Both the position numbers and the translations under genes were made by a program. The notes below the pieces were generated by a model. It saw only the letters and a list, made by a program, of their open reading frames with translations, did not search any database and had not been told where the DNA came from. From Vibrio rumoiensis (GTDB taxonomy: Bacteria > Pseudomonadota > Gammaproteobacteria > Enterobacterales > Vibrionaceae), in assembly GCF_002218045.2 (NCBI RefSeq), contig NZ_AP018685.1:1054001-1118000 (forward strand): a stretch of DNA of 64,000 nt. The letters run 5' to 3'. Shown piece by piece: positions 36,178 through 45,621 of this stretch; positions within the stretch are counted from its first letter, which is position 1; the number at the start of each line of letters is the position of its first letter.

Positions 36178-37812
36178 ATGCGTAAAAATAAAATCACTCA
36201 AGTGATCCTACTTGGTGCCGGTCTTGCTTTCGGCGCTGCTTCTCTTTCTGTTTCTGCTGCTCAAGTTCCAGCAGGCGTTAAATTAGCGGAAAAACAAGAA
36301 TTGGTGAAAGGTAACGGTGCAGAAGTTGCTTCTATCGACCCACAGAAAACAGAGGGCGTGCCTGAATCCAATGTGATTCGTGATTTATTTGAAGGCTTAG
36401 TTAACCAAGACGCAGATGGTAATGTTGTTCCTGGTGTGGCTGAAAGTTGGGAAACAAAAGATAACAAAACTTTCATCTTCCACCTACGTAAAGATGCAAA
36501 ATGGTCGAATGGCGATCCTGTGACTGCTGATGACTTTGTCTTTACCTTCCAACGCGCAGTGGATCCTGCTACTGCATCGCCATACGCATGGTATCTGGAA
36601 ATGACGACCATGAAGAATGCGGCACAAATCATTGCGGGCAAAGCGGATAAATCAACGCTTGGTGTGAAAGCAGTTGATGCAAATACCCTTGAAGTGAGCC
36701 TTGAATCAGCAGTGCCGTATTTTGTGAAAATGATGGGCCATACCACGGTTAAACCAGTGAATAAAAAAGTATTGGAGAAGTGGGGCGATCAATGGACTAA
36801 GCCTGAGCACTTTGTCAGTAATGGTGCTTATGTTCTTGATAGCTGGGTATTGAACGAGCGTATGGTATTAGTACGCAATAAGAACTACTGGGATAATAAA
36901 AATACCGTCATTAACAAAGTGACTTATTTACCGATTGAAAGTCAAAACGCAGAAATGAACCGTTTCTTATCTGGTGAATTGGATATGACCGATGAGTTGC
37001 CAAATGAGCAATTCAAACGTTTGAAGAAAGAACATCCAGAAGATGTAATGGTCGTTGGTAACTTATGTTCATATTACTACGGCTTTAATAACCAAAAGCC
37101 ACCATTTAATGATGTTCGTGTACGTAAAGCCTTATCTTATACGATTGACCGTGATGTAATGACTCGAATTTTGCTTGGTCAAGGTCAAAAACCAGCTTAC
37201 TTCTTAACACCCGAAATTACCGCTGATTTTCACCCTGAGATGCCGGAATACGGTACTTGGACTCAAAAGCAGCGCAATGAAAAAGCCAAAGAATTGTTAG
37301 AAGAAGCGGGCTACAATAAATCTAATCCACTGAAATTTACTCTTCTCTACAATACGGATGACAATCATAAGAAAAATGCCGTAGCGATTGCTTCTATGTG
37401 GAAAAAATCACTTGGCTTTGTTGATGTGACATTAGAAAACCAAGAGTGGAAAACTTACCTAGATACGCGCCGTCAAGGTGACTTTGAAGTGACTCGCGCA
37501 GGTTGGTGTGGAGATTATAATGAAGCATCAGCATTCTTATCGTTAATGCAATCCAACAACAGCTCGAATGACCCTCGCTACCACAGCAAAGAATACGATA
37601 CTGTAATGGAAAAGGCATTGAACTCGACTAGTGACCAAGAGCGTGCAGATTTGTATGCAGAAGCGGAGAAACTACTGGCTCGTGACATGCCAATTGCTCC
37701 TATCTTCCAATACGTAAAAGCTCGTTTGGTGTCTCCTCTGGTTGGTGGCTTCCCGCAACATAACGCAGAAGATAAAATTTATACGAAAGACCTGTATAAA
37801 ATTGCTAAGTAA
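36178..37812 (+). CDS. oppA: Oligopeptide-binding protein OppA
   Basis: The 544-aa periplasmic receptor of the Opp importer has a signal peptide (about 1-27, ending in VSAAQ) and family-5 solute-binding landmarks: SIDPQKTEGVPESNVIRDLFEGL, NFV-type FHLRKDAKWSNGDPVTADDFVFTFQR, and a C-terminal MPIAPIFQYVKARLV. Length is that of E. coli OppA. It is followed by a hairpin that probably uncouples its higher expression from oppBCDF. Confidence 0.95.
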   Translation: MRKNKITQVILLGAGLAFGAASLSVSAAQVPAGVKLAEKQELVKGNGAEVASIDPQKTEGVPESNVIRDLFEGLVNQDADGNVVPGVAESWETKDNKTFIFHLRKDAKWSNGDPVTADDFVFTFQRAVDPATASPYAWYLEMTTMKNAAQIIAGKADKSTLGVKAVDANTLEVSLESAVPYFVKMMGHTTVKPVNKKVLEKWGDQWTKPEHFVSNGAYVLDSWVLNERMVLVRNKNYWDNKNTVINKVTYLPIESQNAEMNRFLSGELDMTDELPNEQFKRLKKEHPEDVMVVGNLCSYYYGFNNQKPPFNDVRVRKALSYTIDRDVMTRILLGQGQKPAYFLTPEITADFHPEMPEYGTWTQKQRNEKAKELLEEAGYNKSNPLKFTLLYNTDDNHKKNAVAIASMWKKSLGFVDVTLENQEWKTYLDTRRQGDFEVTRAGWCGDYNEASAFLSLMQSNNSSNDPRYHSKEYDTVMEKALNSTSDQERADLYAEAEKLLARDMPIAPIFQYVKARLVSPLVGGFPQHNAEDKIYTKDLYKIAK

Positions 37813-37827
37813 TTAAAATTTAAGGTT

Positions 37828-37862
37828 AGGTTCTGTATGGAGACATGCAGAACCTATTTTTA
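37828..37862 (+). terminator. Terminator or attenuator after oppA
   Basis: AGGTTCTG and CAGAACCT arms (12-base loop) followed by ATTTTTATTTTT, 16 bases after the oppA stop. It could stop most transcripts, leaving partial read-through into oppBCDF. Confidence 0.75.
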
Positions 37863-38523
37863 TTTTTATCGTTTAGAAAAGTGTTAGAAGTATCAATAGT
37901 GAATATATTGGTCTTTGATGGGAGCGGCTTAAACCATTGGTGATTGAATGAAGTTATTTGTTTTTTATTTATACAAGTAACTGGTGTTTTTATATGGAAA
38001 CAAAATATTGACGTCACAATATCTGTGGTTTTAGTGCCAAGTTGGTAGATTATTCTGTTGAATGTTGTTAATGTTTGTCTTAAGGAATAGCGTGAAAAGC
38101 TATTAAGCGTAAGGATTGCGCTGAATATTGCTTTTATTGACAACTAAATAACATGCTTATTTCTAATCATACAGGTCATGGAGTCGATGTATGTATTTGA
38201 ACGGAATTTCAAAAAATAGCACTCAAATCGTTGCCAATAGCGCGACAAAAATGATGCTAATAAGTGAAGGCAAAACGCTGAATCACTTAATCTCTTTTTC
38301 ATTAAAAGAGTGCTTACCCCATTCAATACCTCTTAATGCTTCTTCTATGGCCAAGATGATTGGCAAAAACTCAGTGGTATCTCAATCTTACTTTATGCCT
38401 AGCCTTTCAAGGTGTGTATCAAGTTTAAGTGTCGATGCTGCAAACATAATAAAAATAATATAACAAGGAATGTCCAACACATGATGGGCAAACTATTCAT
38501 TAGTCACAACTGGAAGTTTTACT
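37863..38523. other. Unusually long oppA-oppB gap with no supported gene
   Basis: About 660 bases without a convincing gene. Short frames exist on both strands (for example 38191-38463 plus), but they lack ribosome-binding sites and family resemblance. A minus-strand frame at 38283-38381 reads like protein (acidic/hydrophobic, ending EKEIK-stop) but has an in-frame stop just upstream, so it may be a remnant. A GGAAG site for oppB lies at the right end. Confidence 0.45.
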
Positions 38524-39444
38524 ATGTTTAAATTCATTTTTAAAAGGCTGATCGAAGCAATACCAACCTTATTGGTATTGATTACGGTGTCTTTCTTCCT
38601 AATGCGCTTTGCTCCAGGTAACCCGTTCTCAAGTGAGCGTCCGTTGCCTCCTGAAGTGATGGCAAATATTAATGCTAAATATGGCTTAGATAAGCCGGTT
38701 TTAGTGCAATACACCACTTATTTGACCAATATTCTCCAAGGTGATTTTGGCCCTTCATTTAAGTACCAAGATTACACCGTGAATGAGTTGGTTTACGCGG
38801 CTCTTCCGGTTTCGGCTAAAGTTGGCTTTTTTGCCTTTATCTTTACTCTTATTGCCGGGGTCGGGGTCGGAACCATTGCGGCTCTGCGGCAAAATACCTG
38901 GATCGATTACACCATTATGTCCACTGCGATGCTCGGGGTGGTGATGCCCTCATTCGTACTTGCGCCTGTATTAATTTATATCTTTTCTATTAACTTAGGT
39001 TGGTTCCCAGCGGGTGGTTGGAAAGATGGTGGCTTCCAGTACCTATTCTTACCGATGGTGGGGATGTCTTTATTGTACGTTGCGACATTTGCTCGTATTA
39101 CTCGCGGTAGCATGATTGAAACCTTAAACAGTAACTTTATTCGTACTGCCCGCGCCAAAGGGTTGAGCTATAAATATATTGTGTTTAAACATGCTTTAAA
39201 GCCTGCGTTACTTCCTGTGGTGTCTTATATGGGACCTGCGTTTGTCGGTATCATTACCGGTTCGGTGGTAATCGAAACCATTTTCGGCCTGCCGGGAATT
39301 GGTAAGCTGTTCGTGAATGCGGCGTTTAACCGTGATTATTCATTAGTGATGGGGATAACCATATTAATTGGTTTCCTATTCATTCTTTTCAATGCCATTG
39401 TCGATGTACTACTGGCTTATATTGATCCGAAAATTCGCTACTAA
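38524..39444 (+). CDS. oppB: Oligopeptide permease OppB
   Basis: The 306-aa membrane permease has six transmembrane segments and the OppB signature: a LMRFAPGNPFSSERPLPPEV loop after the first helix, and the EAA loop RTARAKGLSYKYIVFKHALKPAL that docks on the ATPases. It forms a dimer with OppC. The oppC start is 15 bases after its stop. Confidence 0.96.
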   Translation: MFKFIFKRLIEAIPTLLVLITVSFFLMRFAPGNPFSSERPLPPEVMANINAKYGLDKPVLVQYTTYLTNILQGDFGPSFKYQDYTVNELVYAALPVSAKVGFFAFIFTLIAGVGVGTIAALRQNTWIDYTIMSTAMLGVVMPSFVLAPVLIYIFSINLGWFPAGGWKDGGFQYLFLPMVGMSLLYVATFARITRGSMIETLNSNFIRTARAKGLSYKYIVFKHALKPALLPVVSYMGPAFVGIITGSVVIETIFGLPGIGKLFVNAAFNRDYSLVMGITILIGFLFILFNAIVDVLLAYIDPKIRY

Positions 39445-39459
39445 TCAGGGACTGACGCT

Positions 39460-40362
39460 ATGTTAACGAAAAAAGAAAATTTAGAGGCGATCGAAAAGTT
39501 CTCTGAGAACTTAGAAATTGAAGGTCGTAGCCTTTGGCAAGATGCTCGTATTCGCTTTATGCGCAATAAAGCCGCGATGGTGAGCTTGGTTATTTTGGCA
39601 TTGATTACTTTATCGGTGATCTTCCTACCAATGTTCGCGCATTTTGCTTATGACGATACAGATTGGTATGCCTTACAAGCGGCGCCCTCTGCTGAACATG
39701 TATTTGGCACAGACAGCCTAGGTCGAGACTTGTACGTTCGAACCTTAATGGGGGGACGAATTTCATTGATGGTCGGTGTGTTAGGGGCATTCGTTGCGGT
39801 ATTAATTGGTACGCTTTACGGTGCAGCCTCTGGCTTCATTGGTGGTAAGGTCGATCGTATTATGATGCGTATTTTGGAAATTCTATACGCCGTACCGTTC
39901 ATGTTCTTAGTTATTGTACTGGTGACGTTTTTTGGCCGTAACATCATTTTAATCTTTGTGGCGATCGGGGCCATTGCTTGGCTTGATATGGCACGTATTG
40001 TTCGTGGCCAAACATTGAGCTTACGTAATAAAGAGTTCATTGAAGCGGCGCATGTGTGTGGTGTCAGTAACTGGAAAATCATTACTCGTCACATTGTGCC
40101 AAACGTACTCGGTATCGTTGCTGTATATTCAACGCTATTGGTACCAAGCATGATTCTTACCGAGTCATTCTTATCTTTCCTTGGGTTAGGTGTTCAAGAG
40201 CCTATGACCAGTTGGGGAGCGTTATTGCAAGAGGGTGCACAAACCATGGAGATTGCGATTTGGCAACTTGGTTTCCCTGCGGCCTTCATGGTTGTCACGC
40301 TGTTCTGCTTTAACTATGTCGGCGATGGTCTGCGCGATGCGCTGGATCCAAAAGACCGTTAA
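39460..40362 (+). CDS. oppC: Oligopeptide permease OppC
   Basis: The 300-aa protein has a cytoplasmic N-terminal extension with SLWQDARIRFMRNKAAM, six membrane segments, the HVFGTDSLGRDLYVR periplasmic loop and the EAA loop EAAHVCGVSNWKIITRHIVPN. It completes the Opp channel with OppB. Confidence 0.96.
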   Translation: MLTKKENLEAIEKFSENLEIEGRSLWQDARIRFMRNKAAMVSLVILALITLSVIFLPMFAHFAYDDTDWYALQAAPSAEHVFGTDSLGRDLYVRTLMGGRISLMVGVLGAFVAVLIGTLYGAASGFIGGKVDRIMMRILEILYAVPFMFLVIVLVTFFGRNIILIFVAIGAIAWLDMARIVRGQTLSLRNKEFIEAAHVCGVSNWKIITRHIVPNVLGIVAVYSTLLVPSMILTESFLSFLGLGVQEPMTSWGALLQEGAQTMEIAIWQLGFPAAFMVVTLFCFNYVGDGLRDALDPKDR

Positions 40363-40399
40363 TAGCTTGCTGAAGCCAAAAAGAATTTAAGGAAAGAGA

Positions 40400-41374
40400 A
40401 TGAGTAATTTATTAGATGTACAAGACTTAAGGGTTGAGTTTAAAACCCAAGACGGCATGGTTACTGCGGTTAACGATTTAAGCTTTTCAATCAAGCAAGG
40501 GGAAACGCTTGGCATTGTGGGTGAATCAGGTTCGGGTAAATCTCAAACCGTGTTTGCCATCATGGGCTTGCTGGCGAAAAACGGAGTGATCAGCGGCAGT
40601 GCTAAATTTGAAGGTAAAGAAATCTTAAATTTGCCAGAAAAAGAGCTCAATAAGATTCGCGCAGAAGAAATTGCGATGATTTTCCAAGACCCAATGACCT
40701 CACTTAACCCATATATGAAGGTGAGTGAGCAGTTAATGGAAGTGTTGATGCTGCATAAAGGCATGGGCAAAACCGAAGCGTTTGAAGAGTCGGTCCGTAT
40801 GCTTGAAGCGGTGAAAATTCCTGAAGCGCGTAAGCGTATCAATATGTACCCACATGAGTTTTCAGGTGGTATGCGTCAGCGTGTCATGATTGCGATGGCT
40901 TTGCTTTGCCGTCCAAAACTATTGATTGCCGATGAACCTACCACAGCGCTGGATGTAACAGTACAAGCGCAAATCATGGATTTATTGAATGAGCTAAAAG
41001 ACGAATTCAATACGGCGATTATTATGATTACCCACGATTTAGGCGTGGTCGCTGGCTCATGCGAAAAAGTCCTTGTAATGTATGCTGGGCGTACAATGGA
41101 ATACGGTTCGGTAGATGAAATATTCTACAAGCCAAGTCACCCATACAGTGAAGGTCTACTACGTGCGATTCCTCGCCTTGATACCGAAGGCGAAGAATTA
41201 CCAACCATTCCAGGTAACCCACCAAACTTGCTACGTTTGCCAACGGGCTGTCCGTATCAAGAGCGTTGTCACCGTGTTACCGATCGTTGTCGCAAAGAAG
41301 CACCACAACTTTTACCATTTGGTGAAGACCGTTTCCGTGCTTGTTTTTCTGAATGGGAGACTTGGAAGTCATGA
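40400..41374 (+). CDS. oppD: Oligopeptide transport ATPase OppD
   Basis: The 324-aa ABC ATPase has Walker A in GESGSGKS, signature FSGGMRQRVMIAMAL, Walker B LLIADEPTTALDVT, and the C-terminal cysteine-rich region (CPYQERCHRVTDRC) that binds a [4Fe-4S] cluster in several dipeptide ATPases. Its TGA stop overlaps the oppF ATG (ATGA), which couples translation of the two ATPases. Confidence 0.97.
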   Translation: MSNLLDVQDLRVEFKTQDGMVTAVNDLSFSIKQGETLGIVGESGSGKSQTVFAIMGLLAKNGVISGSAKFEGKEILNLPEKELNKIRAEEIAMIFQDPMTSLNPYMKVSEQLMEVLMLHKGMGKTEAFEESVRMLEAVKIPEARKRINMYPHEFSGGMRQRVMIAMALLCRPKLLIADEPTTALDVTVQAQIMDLLNELKDEFNTAIIMITHDLGVVAGSCEKVLVMYAGRTMEYGSVDEIFYKPSHPYSEGLLRAIPRLDTEGEELPTIPGNPPNLLRLPTGCPYQERCHRVTDRCRKEAPQLLPFGEDRFRACFSEWETWKS

Positions 41375-42432
41375 GCATTACAAACGAAGTAAAAACAGAG
41401 CAACCAAGCATTGTTGAACCAAAAGCGAAAATTGAAAAAGTGGCGCTTGCTGACAAAAATTTACTGCTGGATATTAAAGATTTAAAAGTTCACTTCAATA
41501 TCGCCTCAAAATCAGCTTGGCCTTGGTCAAAACCCGCTAAATTAAAAGCGGTAGACGGTGTTAATGTACGCTTGTACGAAGGTGAGACTCTTGGCGTAGT
41601 CGGCGAGTCTGGTTGTGGTAAATCCACATTTGCACGCGCGATTGTTGGCTTAGTGGAAGCAACGGAAGGTGAAGTGCTGTGGTTAGGCCAAGACCTCACT
41701 CGTATGCAAGCGGTACAAAAGCGTGAAAAGCGTAAAGAAATTCAAATGATTTTCCAAGATCCACTGGCTTCGCTTAACCCGCGAATGACGGTGGGAGACA
41801 TCATCGCCGAGCCTTTAGTCACGTTTTATCCAAAACTGTCTAAAGCGGAAGTGAAAGCCAAAGTGAAAGCGATGATGGATAAAGTAGGTCTATTGCCAAA
41901 CGTGATTAACCGCTACCCGCATGAATTTTCAGGGGGGCAGTGTCAGCGTATTGGTATCGCGCGCGCACTTATTTTGAACCCGAAAATGATCATCTGTGAC
42001 GAGCCAGTTTCCGCCCTTGATGTATCGATTCAGGCTCAGGTTGTGAATCTACTCAAAGAGCTGCAACGTGAGTTGGGCTTGAGCTTAGTGTTTATTGCCC
42101 ATGATCTATCGGTAGTAAAACACATCTCAGATCGCGTATTGGTGATGTATCTAGGTAATGCAGTAGAACTGGGTGAGTCGGATGCATTATTTGCCAATCC
42201 AAAACATCCATACACCAAAGCTTTGATGTCAGCCGTACCGATCCCAGATCCTAAAAAAGAACGCGCCAAAGTGATTCAAATGCTGGAAGGGGATTTGCCA
42301 TCGCCGATCAACCCACCATCGGGCTGTGTGTTTAGAACTCGTTGTCCAATTGCAACCGCGCAATGTGCCGAGCAAAAGCCACAGATCAAAGGGACGGACG
42401 TTCACGCGGTATCGTGTTTGCTGGTGGATTAG
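41371..42432 (+). CDS. oppF: Oligopeptide transport ATPase OppF
   Basis: The start is ATG 41371, overlapping the oppD stop, giving 353 aa. An in-frame start at 41353 inside oppD is less likely. It has Walker A GESGCGKST, signature FSGGQCQRIGIARAL, Walker B MIICDEPVSALDVS, H-loop IAHDLSVV, and cysteines in CVFRTRCPIATAQC. An N-terminal extension of about 35 residues precedes the ABC domain. A strong terminator follows, into whose tail the group II intron has inserted. Confidence 0.97.
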   Translation: MSITNEVKTEQPSIVEPKAKIEKVALADKNLLLDIKDLKVHFNIASKSAWPWSKPAKLKAVDGVNVRLYEGETLGVVGESGCGKSTFARAIVGLVEATEGEVLWLGQDLTRMQAVQKREKRKEIQMIFQDPLASLNPRMTVGDIIAEPLVTFYPKLSKAEVKAKVKAMMDKVGLLPNVINRYPHEFSGGQCQRIGIARALILNPKMIICDEPVSALDVSIQAQVVNLLKELQRELGLSLVFIAHDLSVVKHISDRVLVMYLGNAVELGESDALFANPKHPYTKALMSAVPIPDPKKERAKVIQMLEGDLPSPINPPSGCVFRTRCPIATAQCAEQKPQIKGTDVHAVSCLLVD

Positions 42433-42464
42433 CGAAACGGGATTAATCTCGTTTTATTAATGAT

Positions 42465-42498
42465 AAAGCAGCGCTGTTAAAGCGCTGCTTTTTTTGTT
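42465..42498 (+). terminator. Terminator of oppABCDF
   Basis: AAAGCAGCGCT and AGCGCTGCTTT form a perfect 11-bp stem with a 5-base loop, followed by a T run and GTT. The intron begins with the next base. Confidence 0.95.
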
Positions 42499-44389
42499 GT
42501 GCGCCGAGCATGGCGTTGATCTAGGAGGTGAAAGTCCTCTACGGGCTTAGTCGAGCAAGAACCGTTAGCCTATGCAAGGGTGTTCACCGTGAGGTGAAAT
42601 CTGAAGGAAGCAAATGGCAAAATTTGGTTATGACGAACAGAAACTTGATAGTAGGCTTGTGCAACTTGGGTAACCTTGCAACAGATAGAATAGCCCAATG
42701 CCTCGACGGGAAGTGTGTACAAGTAAATCAAGCATAACCAAAGGAAAGAGCAACGTCTTACCTCGGGAGATCTTACCGCCTGTCTTCAAGAAGACTAACG
42801 TCGCCGTGAGGCGTCGTGAAGGGTGATAAGAAGTCAGCCGAAGGCATAGTATTTTAAGTTAGTACAGCTTAAAAGAAGGCCTGAACCGAATACATCAAGA
42901 AGCAGTCGCAGGACACTCAAATTCAGTGGAGTCACAGCAACGATGAAAACCATCTCTCCGTCCCAATCGGTAATACCGCCAGTAGCACTGAGGGTGACGA
43001 AGCGTGACAAGCGAAATTGGCGTAGAAAGAAGGACGAGTCTTGGTAAACACATCTCAATTGCTGGAGAGCATCTGCGAACCAGCTAATCTGAACGAAGCA
43101 CTACGCCGAGTCAAAAGCAATAAAGGTTGTGCGGGTGTCGATAAACTCAACATTGAAGCAACCATTAATCTGCTCAAGCAAAACGGAAATGGTCAGCAAC
43201 TGCGACAATCTATTATAGATGGTAGTTACCAACCACAACCCGTACTAGGTGTAGAGATACCGAAATCCTCTGGAGGATTTCGACAGCTTGGGATCCCGAC
43301 AGTGATCGATCGTATGGTTCAACAAGCCATCGTGATTAAACTAACGGAGATCCTTGAGCCAACATTTTCTTCAAATAGTTTTGGCTTTCGCCCGAACCGA
43401 AGTGCACACGATGCACTTGTTCAAGGAAGCTATTACATTCGAAAAGGGAAAAGCTTTGTCGTTGATATCGATTTAGAAAAGTACTTTGATACTGTGAACC
43501 ACGATCGGCTCATGCATCGTTTATCCAAACAAATTGAGGATAAACGGGTATTAAAACTAATTAGAAGATATCTACAATCTGGCCTGATGCGAAATGGTTT
43601 AATGGAGAAGAGGCAAAAGGGAACACCACAAGGTGGTCCCTTGTCTCCGCTACTATCAAACGTTGTATTAGATGAGCTTGATAAAGAGCTAGAAAGAAGA
43701 GGCCATAAGTTTTGTCGATATGCAGACGACTGCCAAATTTATGTCGGTAGTCAGGCAGCAGCAGAGCGGGTAAAAGCCTCAATAACGTCCTACTTGGAAG
43801 GCAAGTTAAAACTCAAGGTAAACCGAGAGAAAAGTGCAGCCACCCGAATAGAAAATAGACGCTATTTAAGCCACCGTTTCAAGAGCAATGGTGAAATTCA
43901 AATTTCACCAGAAGCCCTAACTCGAATGAAAAGACGAGTTAGACAAATAACGAAGCGGAACAGAGGAAGGGAGTTATCTCGTATAATCAAGGAGCTAACT
44001 CAATACCTCAGAGGTTGGCAGCATTACTTCAAACTAGCACTGAGGAAAAGAGTAATGACAAACCTAGACAGTTGGATAAGACGCCGACTGCGGTGCTACC
44101 GCCTAAAACAACGTAAGCGAAAATACAGCATAGCGACATGGCTTCAAAATAATGGAGTGAGTGAACGTAATGCTTGGAAAATCGCCATGTCAGATAAAGG
44201 TTGGTGGAAGTTATCACGTACACCTCAAGTAAATCATGCCATGTCAAATGTCAGATTCACTGAGATGGGGTTATATTCGTTACTAGATGGATATGACATA
44301 CTGAAAATGTATTCGGAACCGCCGTATGCGACCCACGCTTGTGCGGTGGTGTGAGAGGACGGAGGCCGTGAGGCCCCCTCCTACTCGAT
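42499..44389 (+). mobile_element. Group II intron with encoded reverse transcriptase/maturase
   Basis: The element begins GTGCGCC, the standard group II 5' end, and contains about 540 bases of structured RNA (for example CTAGGAGGTGAAAGTCCTCTA at its start) before a maturase gene. After that gene come a domain-V-like hairpin near 44316-44352 (GGAACCGCC... with GGTGGT) and a domain-VI-like hairpin GGAGGCCGTGAGGCCCCCTCC ending CTACTCGAT. It lies directly downstream of a factor-independent terminator, the favoured target of several bacterial intron lineages. The 3' boundary is my estimate, uncertain by a few bases. It interrupts no gene. Confidence 0.9.
43041..44354 (+). CDS. ltrA: Group II intron reverse transcriptase/maturase (LtrA-like)
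   Basis: The 437-aa intron-encoded protein starts at TTG 43041 behind AGAAGGA. RT blocks are visible in order: GFRPNRSAHDAL (RT2a/3), VVDIDLEKYFDTVNH, GTPQGGPLSPLLSNVVLDELD, and the catalytic YADD at 227-230. The maturase X domain lies at about 300-370 (RELSRIIKELTQYLRGWQHYF). There is no HNH endonuclease after it, so it is an En-minus type. All RT motifs look intact, so the intron may be active. Confidence 0.95.
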   Translation: MVNTSQLLESICEPANLNEALRRVKSNKGCAGVDKLNIEATINLLKQNGNGQQLRQSIIDGSYQPQPVLGVEIPKSSGGFRQLGIPTVIDRMVQQAIVIKLTEILEPTFSSNSFGFRPNRSAHDALVQGSYYIRKGKSFVVDIDLEKYFDTVNHDRLMHRLSKQIEDKRVLKLIRRYLQSGLMRNGLMEKRQKGTPQGGPLSPLLSNVVLDELDKELERRGHKFCRYADDCQIYVGSQAAAERVKASITSYLEGKLKLKVNREKSAATRIENRRYLSHRFKSNGEIQISPEALTRMKRRVRQITKRNRGRELSRIIKELTQYLRGWQHYFKLALRKRVMTNLDSWIRRRLRCYRLKQRKRKYSIATWLQNNGVSERNAWKIAMSDKGWWKLSRTPQVNHAMSNVRFTEMGLYSLLDGYDILKMYSEPPYATHACAVV

Positions 44390-44533
44390 TATATCATGTA
44401 TAAAAGTGAAATCTTTGTTTAGTCATTGGTTTTTGATTTAGTTGATTGAGCTAAGTAATCTAACCCCATAGAATAACGAAAATAAAAATAAATTCAGGCC
44501 ATATAAGGTCTTTTGCTGCTAGAGGGAATTAGG

Positions 44534-45553
44534 GTGAAGAGTAAAAAAATATCCGTGCCAACGGTATATGATGTAGCGGAGCTGGCGGGTGTATCGCCAA
44601 GTACGGTATCTCGCTTTCTTAATCGCACCACATTTGTTGCGCCAGATAAAAGCCAACTGATCGAGAATGCGATTTCAACGTTAGGTTACAAGCCAAGTAC
44701 GCGCCAAGGGGCAAAAAGTGTCACACGCAGTATGACACTTGGGGTGTTGATCCAAAGCGCCGAAAGCCCGTTTTCCAGTGAGATTCTTTATGGGATGGAA
44801 AAAGCCGTCACTAGCCGTGGCTATAATCTACTCATTGCAACCGGTTATTGGAATAATGAAGCTGAAACCAAAGCGATGGATAAGCTGATTGCTCAAAAAG
44901 TCGATGGCATTATGACTTTGACTGGCACGCTCAGTGATGAGCAAGTCAACCGTTATGCCACCAGTAAACCAATCGTGGCGATTGGGCGATCGATGGAAGG
45001 TAAAAACGTTACCTCAATTAAAGTTGATAATAGTATTGGGGCTTACATGGCGACCAATCACTTAATTCAGCAAGGGCATAGCCGCATTGTTCATTTGCAA
45101 GGGATTGTTAGTCATAGTGATGCTCAACAACGACTAGAAGGTTATAAGCGCGCATTGACTGATGCTGGTTTGCCGATTAACGAAAGACTGATCCGTCGTG
45201 GTGAGTTTGAAATGAAAGATTCTTTTGATGCGGTGACGCGTTTAATTAAAGAGAAACAGCCGTTTAGTGCTATTTTTGCCGCCAATGATCAAAGTGCCTA
45301 CGGAGCAATGCAAGCTCTGTATCAACATGGCATCCGCGTTCCGGCTCAGGTTTCGGTGGTTGGTTTTGATGACCTCATCTTATCAAGTTACTTCATTCCA
45401 CCACTCACAACGGTAAAACAACCATTAGAAGGGATTGGGCAAGCCGCCGTGTTTACTTTGCTTGATTTAATTAATGGTAATAACCAAGCGCATCGAGTGC
45501 CACCAGTTGAGTTAAAAGTGCGCGATTCGACCGCACCGTTTTCGATTAGCTAG
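44534..45553 (+). CDS. LacI-family transcriptional regulator (first)
   Basis: I choose GTG 44534 (339 aa), with AGAGGGAATTAGG ahead. The upstream TTG at 44513 lacks support. The helix-turn-helix TVYDVAELAGVSPSTVSRFLN (residues 8-28, with the hinge helix after) is followed by a periplasmic-binding-protein-like effector domain (about 65-335). It is convergent with the ABC sugar operon, so it is a natural candidate to control it or the porin. Its own ligand is unknown. It lies about 145 bases after the intron end. Confidence 0.92.
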   Translation: MKSKKISVPTVYDVAELAGVSPSTVSRFLNRTTFVAPDKSQLIENAISTLGYKPSTRQGAKSVTRSMTLGVLIQSAESPFSSEILYGMEKAVTSRGYNLLIATGYWNNEAETKAMDKLIAQKVDGIMTLTGTLSDEQVNRYATSKPIVAIGRSMEGKNVTSIKVDNSIGAYMATNHLIQQGHSRIVHLQGIVSHSDAQQRLEGYKRALTDAGLPINERLIRRGEFEMKDSFDAVTRLIKEKQPFSAIFAANDQSAYGAMQALYQHGIRVPAQVSVVGFDDLILSSYFIPPLTTVKQPLEGIGQAAVFTLLDLINGNNQAHRVPPVELKVRDSTAPFSIS

Positions 45554-45558
45554 GCAGT

Positions 45559-45600
45559 TAAACCCTATATCACAAAACATGATTAGCGATATAGGGTTAA
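45559..45600. terminator. Inverted repeat between convergent lacI and the ABC ATPase gene
   Basis: TTAAACCCTATATC and GATATAGGGTTAA form an 11-bp core stem (AACCCTATATC/GATATAGGGTT). There is no T run, so it is more a transcript-end or stabilising hairpin than a classic terminator. Confidence 0.6.
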
Positions 45601-45621
45601 CTTGGTCGAAAGAATAAAATG

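Noticed and set aside
36261..36746. 161-aa antisense frame in oppA
   Set aside because: Shadow of the oppA coding sequence with no start signal or homology features.
38191..38463. 90-aa plus-strand frame between oppA and oppB
   Set aside because: No ribosome-binding site, low-complexity composition and no family resemblance. Listed only as part of the gap.
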